This document shows positions 7,429 through 11,276 of a DNA stretch of 11,276 nucleotides, one piece after another. Both the position numbers and the translations under genes were made by a program. The stretch's first letter is position 1. Each line of letters starts with the position of its first letter. The stretch spans positions 1 to 11,276 of the forward strand of contig NZ_JAKJHX010000151.1 in NCBI RefSeq assembly GCF_021648855.1, given 5' to 3'. The DNA is from Tychonema litorale BBK16 (GTDB taxonomy: Bacteria; Cyanobacteriota; Cyanobacteriia; Cyanobacteriales; Microcoleaceae). The notes beneath the pieces were generated by a model, which saw only the letters and a program-made list of their open reading frames with translations, searched no databases and was not told where the DNA came from.

Positions 7429-8145
7429 TTAAAGCTGAGTTGGATCGATACCCAATTCTTTCAGTTTGGCCGCCATGCGATCGCGTTGTTGCTCGATTTC
7501 ATCCCGCTGTTGCTCGATTTCATCGCGCTGTTGCTCGATTTCATCCCGTTGTTCCATTAACTCGACATAAGACAAAAACCTCTTTCCATCGGGACGAATC
7601 ACCTCTAACTCTGGTTCTGCAAACACAAACCGGACTCCTAGACGTGGGCTTACCCACCCATCCAAGGATTCAATTACTGTTAGTCCTGTTTCGGATCTTT
7701 GCCATCCAGTTAAATCGTTACGTTGTGGATCGTAGAGGTAATATTCTTCTACACCAAAGTGGCTATAAAATTGCAACTTCAGTGCCATTTCTGATAAACT
7801 GTTTCTCGGTGACAAAATCTCAAAAACGACTTGGGGAGTGATATTATCTTCCAGCCATTGCTGGTAAGATCCCCGATATCCCTTGGGTCTACCAAATACC
7901 ACCATAGCATCGGGCGCGCGCCTTGTCTTATTATCGCCTTCGACGGGATACCACAGTAAATCTCCGGCTACGAATACAGTTGGATTGTCTTTAAATAAGG
8001 CTTCGCACCCTTCTTTTAGTTTGGCAATCCAAGCAAATTGAAGCGTATTATCTGACATAGGCTGTCCATCGCTATCTGGATAGAGGACTTTTTCTGGTTG
8101 TTGAGTTTGAATTGGCAGTGGTTGAGTTTGTAGTTGAGGAGTCAT
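7429..8145 (-). CDS. Uma2 family (DUF820) PD-(D/E)XK endonuclease-like protein with C-terminal coiled coil
   Basis: The 238-residue product matches the Uma2/DUF820 family, which is greatly expanded in cyanobacteria and has a restriction-endonuclease-like fold. Recognisable landmarks are RRAPDAMVV with Asp79, QVVFEILSP with Glu109, the following ALKLQFYSHFGVEEYYLYDP with Lys123, and GVRF near 170-173. Asp79, Glu109 and Lys123 fit a PD-(D/E)XK active site. The first 20 residues are Gln/Pro-rich. Residues about 198-230 form a coiled coil of near-identical heptads (QRDEIEQ three times, then QRDRMAAKL), encoded by a 21-bp DNA repeat. The biological role of the family is not established; several members lie within or near mobile or toxin-antitoxin-like regions. 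The gene is convergent with ppc and divergent from the small gene at 8267. The ATG lacks a clear Shine-Dalgarno sequence. The stop is TAA. Confidence 0.88.
   Translation of the reverse strand: MTPQLQTQPLPIQTQQPEKVLYPDSDGQPMSDNTLQFAWIAKLKEGCEALFKDNPTVFVAGDLLWYPVEGDNKTRRAPDAMVVFGRPKGYRGSYQQWLEDNITPQVVFEILSPRNSLSEMALKLQFYSHFGVEEYYLYDPQRNDLTGWQRSETGLTVIESLDGWVSPRLGVRFVFAEPELEVIRPDGKRFLSYVELMEQRDEIEQQRDEIEQQRDEIEQQRDRMAAKLKELGIDPTQL
7485..7553 (-). repeat. 21-bp tandem repeat coding for coiled-coil heptads
   Basis: On the + strand, three successive 21-base units begin at 7485, 7506 and 7527, with core TTGCTCGATTTCATC and single-base differences between units (G/C near the end of the unit, T/C near its start). 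A partial fourth unit (GTTGTTC) follows. Read on the minus strand, each unit codes for one heptad, QRDEIEQ. The near-identity suggests recent expansion by slippage or unequal recombination in steps that keep the reading frame. Confidence 0.9.
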
Positions 8146-8174
8146 TTGAATGGCACCATAAACTTCTAAATTTC

Positions 8175-8180
8175 ATTATA
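8175..8180 (-). promoter_or_regulatory. Candidate -10 element for the Uma2 gene (TATAAT)
   Basis: The reverse strand reads a perfect TATAAT here, 30 bases before the Uma2 start codon. That would give a short leader of about 20 bases, consistent with the missing ribosome binding site. No convincing -35 box is found 16-18 bases upstream. Confidence 0.35.
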
Positions 8181-8192
8181 ACTAATTACGGA

Positions 8193-8221
8193 TTGAGAGT
8201 GATATTTTGTAGTAGTCTAAA
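8193..8221 (+). promoter_or_regulatory. Candidate sigma-70-type promoter for the 74-aa gene
   Basis: TTGAGA (8193-8198, five of six to consensus) is followed after exactly 17 bases by TCTAAA (8216-8221, four of six). The start codon is 45 bases further on. The spacing is ideal, but the -10 box is weak. Confidence 0.3.
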
Positions 8222-8266
8222 TCTTAAGGTCGTGGTAAGATCGAAACATGAATTCAAGGTTGTTTT

Positions 8267-8491
8267 ATGTCAAATCCTGAATTGTTAGACCAACTTCGGC
8301 AGTTATCCTGTGCGGAGAAGTTTCAAATGATGCAGTTTTTAATGGCTGAATTAGCGAAAGAAGAAATGTTGAAACCCTTGGATAATGGCGCGGCTTATCG
8401 TGTTTTGTCGCCTTATGATTATGGTGATGCCGCTCGTAAATTAATGAGCTTATTAGAAACAGAAGAAATGAAAGAAGATGCGAAATACTAA
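8267..8491 (+). CDS. Small antitoxin-like cyanobacterial protein (74 aa)
   Basis: The 74-residue product begins with an amphipathic helix (SNPELLDQLRQLSCAEKF), continues with MQFLMAELAKEE, and then has AAYRVLSPYDYGDAARKLMSLL. This pattern (LDQLRQLS-AEK near the start, SPYD-AA-LM-LL near the end) resembles a family of short cyanobacterial proteins often found beside putative toxin genes. I recognise the pattern from memory and cannot name a Pfam family with certainty. AAGG at 8256-8259, seven bases before the ATG, is a good ribosome binding site. The gene is divergent from the Uma2 gene with a 121-base spacer. No toxin-sized ORF follows in the next 147 bases, so if it is an antitoxin, it is an orphan here or pairs with Uma2. 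Confidence 0.65.
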   Translation: MSNPELLDQLRQLSCAEKFQMMQFLMAELAKEEMLKPLDNGAAYRVLSPYDYGDAARKLMSLLETEEMKEDAKY

Positions 8492-8524
8492 ACGGTTTTC
8501 TTTTATCGAACGAAGGAATCAAGA

Positions 8525-8626
8525 ATGAATTTCCGTGGGTCTAAAATCTCTTCATTCGCCTTCGCGCGATACACCCACAACTTAATCAGCCAGCAGAACC
8601 CCCCCTACTCAATAGTTTGTGGGTAA
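8525..8626 (+). CDS. Possible 33-aa small ORF, doubtful
   Basis: An ATG at 8525 opens a 33-codon frame ending in TAA at 8624-8626. It is preceded by AAGGAA at 8513-8518 with six-base spacing, a good ribosome binding site. It sits 33 bases after the antitoxin-like gene. The peptide (MNFRGSKISS..., ending ...PPYSIVCG) shows no recognisable motif and no membrane segment. It overlaps an inverted repeat, so chance is a serious alternative. Confidence 0.15.
   Translation: MNFRGSKISSFAFARYTHNLISQQNPPYSIVCG
8573..8624. terminator. Weak stem-loop between convergent genes
   Basis: ACCCACAA (8573-8580) pairs with TTGTGGGT (8617-8624) across a 36-base loop. ACCCAC could instead pair with GTGGGT at 8535-8540. 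It sits between the rightward antitoxin-like gene and the leftward cytochrome gene, where a terminator is expected, but the long loop and absent U-tract make it weak. Confidence 0.2.
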
Positions 8627-8638
8627 TTCCTGCATTCC

Positions 8639-9205
8639 CTACGGAGAGTTTTCCCACTCGGTGCTAAGCTTGCGGAAATTGTACTGAGATACACCGGGAT
8701 GACAAGTCACACAACTGCTGATATTTGCTGGTTGTGACATTTTAACTCTGGGATGTAGAGCTTTGAAATAGCGAGAACTTGCGACTCGATAGGCTAATTC
8801 TTCTTCCTTTGTTTGGGGACGAGAAAAAGTTTGCAGATAGTTCCAGACTAGCAGCCGTGGGGGATCTACTAGGAGTTTGAGGGTTTGTCCGTAGTGTTGG
8901 GGATCTTGGAGTAATCGACGCCAAGTTTCTGTTGGTAAGACTTGCGGTGGTAAACCGATGTGACAGGTGGCGCAGTTTTCGAGGTACAGTTGTTGTCCGA
9001 GTTGGTAGCGATCGGGAATTCGATCGACAGTACCAATATCTTCGATCGCAGACACTTGAGCAAGTCGCGCGCGGGGACTAGAATAGGCGGTCTGAGCTGC
9101 AACCCATCCGCCGCTACAGCATACAAATATCAACAGTAGCAAAGTTGAATAAATTCCCCGCCAGCCTACTCTGCGATGCTTGCGGGGTTTTTGGTGTTTG
9201 ATCAT
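8639..9205 (-). CDS. Diheme cytochrome c, DHC-like, exported
   Basis: The 188-residue product has two c-type heme motifs, CATCH (78-82) and CVTCH (165-169). The region after the first, GLPPQVLPTETWRRLL...HYGQ, resembles the DHC (dihaem cytochrome c) family, whose typical pattern is CxxCHxxYPPxLLPxxxW. In Rhodobacter sphaeroides, DHC passes electrons to the oxygen-binding heme protein SHP; whether that applies here is unknown. A basic N-terminus (KHQKPRKHRR) and a hydrophobic stretch at about 18-37 form a signal peptide or anchor, so the hemes lie in the periplasm or thylakoid lumen. VAAQ at 35-38 could precede a cleavage site. The gene starts 17 bases after the hydrolase gene, which indicates cotranscription. 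The TTCAGG before the ATG is too close for an ideal ribosome binding site, so translational coupling is possible. Confidence 0.85.
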   Translation of the reverse strand: MIKHQKPRKHRRVGWRGIYSTLLLLIFVCCSGGWVAAQTAYSSPRARLAQVSAIEDIGTVDRIPDRYQLGQQLYLENCATCHIGLPPQVLPTETWRRLLQDPQHYGQTLKLLVDPPRLLVWNYLQTFSRPQTKEEELAYRVASSRYFKALHPRVKMSQPANISSCVTCHPGVSQYNFRKLSTEWENSP

Positions 9206-9222
9206 CCTGAATTGATTTTTTC

Positions 9223-10131
9223 CTAAATCACTGGTATGCTCATTCCTTCGCGGGCTAAGCAGCTATTAGCGAAAACTGCCTGCACATCTGCTTCTACCCG
9301 ATCGAGAAAATTGTCGTCATGACTCGGATCATGGTGAAACATCACAATTTTTTTGACTCTAGCAGCTTTTGCGACTTCTACTCCGGCTTCCCAAGTTGAG
9401 TGTCCCCAGCCAACTTTCGGAAACTTGAAGTCATGATATTCTTCGTTGGTGTAATTCGCATCATAAATCAATACATCTGCATCGCGAGCTAGGTGTACTA
9501 TGTTGTCGTCCAAGCGATCGGGAAAGTGTTCTGTATCGGTGCAGTAGACAGCAGTGTGTCCTTGCCAGGTGACTCGATACCCGATCGCGGTATTGGGATG
9601 ATTCAGTAAGGCGGTTTCGATTTTCACATCGTCGAGTTCGACAACATCCCCCGGAGTCAAATCGTTAAATTTGAGGTCAGATGCCATCACCTGAATGGGG
9701 ACTGGAAAGTTGGGGTGGTGCATTTGGTCGGAAAGGCGCTGTTTGATTGTAGTGCCATCCGGGGCGATCGCGCCGTAAATGTGAAAGCAGTTCCCTGGGA
9801 TAAAAGCAGGAGTAAAAAAGGGAAATCCTTGAATGTGATCCCAGTGAGTGTGGCTGAATAACATATGGGCTTCGACAGGCATCTGCCGCAGCAAATTGAG
9901 GCCAAGGACTCGTAAACCAGTACCACCGTCAAAGATCAGACGTTTTTTGCCCAACCGCATTTCTACGCAAGAGGTATTCCCTCCGTAGCGAATTGTTTTG
10001 CTACCGGGGGTAGCTATGCTGCCCCGCACGCCCCAAAACTGAACGACAAACTCGGTCAAAGGGCTAGTTTCCTTACTGGCTTTGTCATCAGAAGGCTGTG
10101 GAATGGCTGCGGACTGTGAGGAATCAGGCAT
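9223..10131 (-). CDS. Metallo-beta-lactamase-fold hydrolase, PhnP/cyclic-phosphodiesterase-like group
   Basis: The 302-residue product opens its core with FWGVRGSIATPGS...RYGGNTSC (about 33-55), typical of a group of MBL-fold hydrolases related to class II cyclic-nucleotide phosphodiesterases, PhnP and RNase Z. The metal-binding motif HTHWDH (94-99) is intact. Further metal ligands are probably His178 (LNHP), Asp199 (CTDTEH) and His244 (GWGHSTW) or His266 (FHHDPSHDD). Two metal ions, usually zinc or manganese, are expected. The substrate cannot be told from the sequence. No signal peptide is seen, so it is probably cytosolic. The first 26 residues are Ser/Pro-rich and outside the fold, but no later Met precedes the core, which supports the ATG at 10129-10131. 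The diheme cytochrome gene follows after 17 bases. ppa lies upstream across a 257-base spacer with a hairpin. Confidence 0.9.
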   Translation of the reverse strand: MPDSSQSAAIPQPSDDKASKETSPLTEFVVQFWGVRGSIATPGSKTIRYGGNTSCVEMRLGKKRLIFDGGTGLRVLGLNLLRQMPVEAHMLFSHTHWDHIQGFPFFTPAFIPGNCFHIYGAIAPDGTTIKQRLSDQMHHPNFPVPIQVMASDLKFNDLTPGDVVELDDVKIETALLNHPNTAIGYRVTWQGHTAVYCTDTEHFPDRLDDNIVHLARDADVLIYDANYTNEEYHDFKFPKVGWGHSTWEAGVEVAKAARVKKIVMFHHDPSHDDNFLDRVEADVQAVFANSCLAREGMSIPVI

Positions 10132-10317
10132 CTTTTTTAGCTTTACGCGCAGGAACTTGGGAGTTGAGAACTTAATTTTTTAATTTTAGAAGTAAAACAA
10201 ATTATTCAGCCTTCAGGCAGTGAGGTTAGAAAGTTTCCTCAAAACTATAAAATGTTTGAGAGCGAAATAGTCGAAGCACCTCAATTGAAATCTAATATAT
10301 CCTTAATTTGGAATTTA

Positions 10318-10345
10318 CCCACACCATAATCAGATTTGGTGTGGG
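10318..10345 (-). terminator. Hairpin after ppa, possible terminator
   Basis: CCCACACCA (10318-10326) and TGGTGTGGG (10337-10345) form a perfect 9-bp stem with a 10-base loop, 43 bases after the ppa stop codon in ppa's direction. The reverse-strand tail (TAAATTCC) is AU-rich but is not a run of U. It is the only strong stem between ppa and the next leftward gene, so a terminator or attenuator is likely. Its loop can pair with sequence at 10356-10363. Confidence 0.5.
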
Positions 10346-10388
10346 AGTATGTGATTCTGATTACACTTTCCAAATGTGGCCTAGGGGC

Positions 10389-10901
10389 TTATTTGCGATC
10401 GGCTGCGATGCACTGTTCCACTAATGCCATTACTTTATCGACGTCTTGCCACCCCAGAATTTCTGTAACTTTTTTCTCCAGATTTTTGTAGGATCTGAAA
10501 AATTCGGCTATTTCATCTAAGCGGTGGGGTGCTACATCTTTGAGGGACTTATAATGGGCGTAGCGTGGGTCTTTGTCGGGAACGCACAATAGTTTCTCGT
10601 CTCTGTCGCCTCCATCGATCATTTCTAGCATTCCGATCGGACGGGCGAGAATCACGCACCCTGGAAATGTGGGCTCATCCATCATCACCATGCCGTCGAG
10701 GGGGTCGCCATCATCGGCTAGGGTGTTGGGGATGAAGCCGTAGTCGCACGGATATTGCACTGAGGAAGATAGCACGCGATCGAGTGCAAAGGCTTGTAAC
10801 TCTTTATCAAACTCGTATTTGTTTTTGCTACCGGCGGTAATTTCGATCAGGACATTGAGTAGTCCTGGTTTTGGCTGTGCCGGAATTAGCGATAAGTCCA
10901 C
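10389..10901 (-). CDS. ppa: Inorganic pyrophosphatase, family I
   Basis: This enzyme hydrolyses pyrophosphate to two phosphates, pulling biosynthetic reactions forward in the cytosol. The 170-residue product carries the family I signature DGDPLD (64-69). It keeps the catalytic set at one residue less than E. coli numbering: Glu20, Lys28, Glu30, Arg42, Tyr50, Tyr54, Asp64, Asp66, Asp69, Asp96, Asp101, Lys103, Tyr138 and Lys139. It should therefore be an active, Mg-dependent hexameric enzyme. The E. coli protein has 176 residues, so length is normal. Translation starts at GTG (10899-10901), chosen because GGAG lies eight bases upstream and the N-terminal [10 protein letters not shown] aligns with the family. 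The stop is TTA read in reverse. It is probably monocistronic, given the hairpin downstream. Confidence 0.97.
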   Translation of the reverse strand: MDLSLIPAQPKPGLLNVLIEITAGSKNKYEFDKELQAFALDRVLSSSVQYPCDYGFIPNTLADDGDPLDGMVMMDEPTFPGCVILARPIGMLEMIDGGDRDEKLLCVPDKDPRYAHYKSLKDVAPHRLDEIAEFFRSYKNLEKKVTEILGWQDVDKVMALVEQCIAADRK

Positions 10902-10909
10902 AATAATAT

Positions 10910-10913
10910 CTCC
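10910..10913 (-). promoter_or_regulatory. Ribosome binding site supporting the GTG start of ppa
   Basis: The reverse strand reads TTGGAG ending here, with GGAG eight bases before GTG. No in-frame ATG gives a better N-terminus, so this site decides the start. Confidence 0.7.
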
Positions 10914-11061
10914 AAGTTAACAGATGATTGAGGGTAAGTGCTACTTGCCAAATCCCTTAGATAGTATTTTACGGGCGATCGGGCCCAAAGGCTGCATGAG
11001 ATTGAGAGAAAGCCGGAAGTGCGATCGACTCGGAGAATCAGCAGCATCCCATTGAGTGTAG

Positions 11062-11123
11062 GGCGAAGCATTACGGCAGATATATGGGTCATAGGCAGAG
11101 ATTTACTACCGTAATGCTTCGCC
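11062..11123. repeat. Hairpin element with 15-bp perfect arms
   Basis: GGCGAAGCATTACGG (11062-11076) is perfectly repeated in inverse as CCGTAATGCTTCGCC (11109-11123), with a 32-base loop. A secondary pairing GCAGAG (11095-11100) with CTCTGC (11123-11128) is also possible. It lies in a gene-free spacer and resembles a small dispersed palindromic repeat or MITE remnant. No target-site duplication is obvious, and no other copy is in this window. Confidence 0.85.
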
Positions 11124-11226
11124 TCTGCGGATCTGTTGGCAAAAATGGGATAATCCCCCGTGTGCGATCGAAATGCTCGATGTTAACTGATATCAAATCC
11201 GTTTGCATTGGAATAATATAAACGGA

Positions 11227-11276
11227 GGAGACGGCAGTGCCGTGTCCCTACAATTTATCGCGGTAGGGACACGGCA
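11227..11276. repeat. Paired-palindrome dispersed element, second copy, cut by window edge
   Basis: The first palindrome (11227-11247, arms GGAGACGGCA and TGCCGTGTCC, central G) has one mismatched pair compared with the copy at 7355-7375. It is followed by CTACAATTTATCGCG and then GTAGGGACACGGCA, which starts the second palindrome before the window ends. The order and the inner flanks are the same as in the copy at 7355-7417; the spacing is two bases shorter. Confidence 0.85.

Larger units (their letters stand above)
10902..11226. other. Gene-free spacer upstream of ppa
   Basis: No convincing coding sequence is seen. A 68-codon reverse frame (10886-11092) overlaps the ppa start and begins in the loop of a hairpin, so it is rejected. 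A -10-like TACTAT on the reverse strand at 10961-10966 could serve ppa, giving a leader of about 55 bases, but no good -35 accompanies it. The stretch also holds the 15-bp-arm hairpin at 11062-11123. The part from 11130 to 11226 shows nothing recognisable. Confidence 0.5.

Noticed and set aside
7365..7841. 158-codon forward ORF with a VARFH repeat
   Set aside because: The repeated VARFHPA pattern is only the antisense reading of the 21-bp coiled-coil repeat in the Uma2 gene, and the frame begins inside the palindromic element.
8265..8522. 85-codon reverse ORF over the antitoxin-like gene
   Set aside because: Shadow of the 74-residue forward gene, which has a better ribosome binding site and a recognisable sequence pattern.
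9687..9932. 81-codon reverse ORF inside the hydrolase gene
   Set aside because: It is in another frame of a gene with an intact HTHWDH motif.
10886..11092. 68-codon reverse ORF upstream of ppa
   Set aside because: It overlaps the ppa start and ribosome binding site, starts inside the loop of a hairpin repeat, and shows no family resemblance.

Overview
The window looks like chromosomal DNA from a filamentous, probably non-heterocystous, cyanobacterium of the Oscillatoria/Microcoleus type. The basis is the many copies of the octamer GCGATCGC (HIP1) in genes and spacers, a cyanobacterial-type long PEP carboxylase, a CCCTATG heptamer tandem array, a Uma2-family gene, and short palindromic repeats in spacers. 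The genus is an inference. No rRNA, tRNA, CRISPR array, integrase or transposase gene was found.

Left part (1-4079). A heptamer tandem array (1-56) lies just after the stop codon of a very large leftward gene (63-3716). Its 1217-residue product has four degenerate copies of a roughly 100-residue module, one membrane segment and a C-terminal SGNH-hydrolase-like (DUF1574-type) domain. A 138-base spacer with direct and inverted repeats separates it from a divergent 74-residue gene for a small membrane protein (3855-4079).

Centre (4210-8491). The same rightward direction continues into ppc, encoding a 1036-residue PEP carboxylase that makes oxaloacetate from PEP and bicarbonate. It is convergent with a leftward Uma2 (DUF820) gene that has a 21-bp-periodic coiled-coil tail. 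The 108-base convergent spacer holds a paired-palindrome element. Upstream of the Uma2 gene, a divergent 74-residue antitoxin-like gene starts.

Right part (8639-11276). Three leftward genes follow. ppa encodes a family I inorganic pyrophosphatase and starts at GTG. After a 257-base spacer with overlapping inverted repeats comes a metallo-beta-lactamase-fold hydrolase. It is followed after only 17 bases by a diheme DHC-type cytochrome c, so those two are probably an operon. The last 375 bases hold no convincing gene, but do hold a hairpin with 15-bp perfect arms and a second copy of the paired palindrome, cut by the window edge.

Most of the window is core metabolism. The parts least explained by known families are the architecture of the 1217-residue protein, the paired-palindrome elements, and the interlocking inverted repeats between ppa and the hydrolase gene. 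I do not see a clear new multi-gene defence or biosynthetic system.
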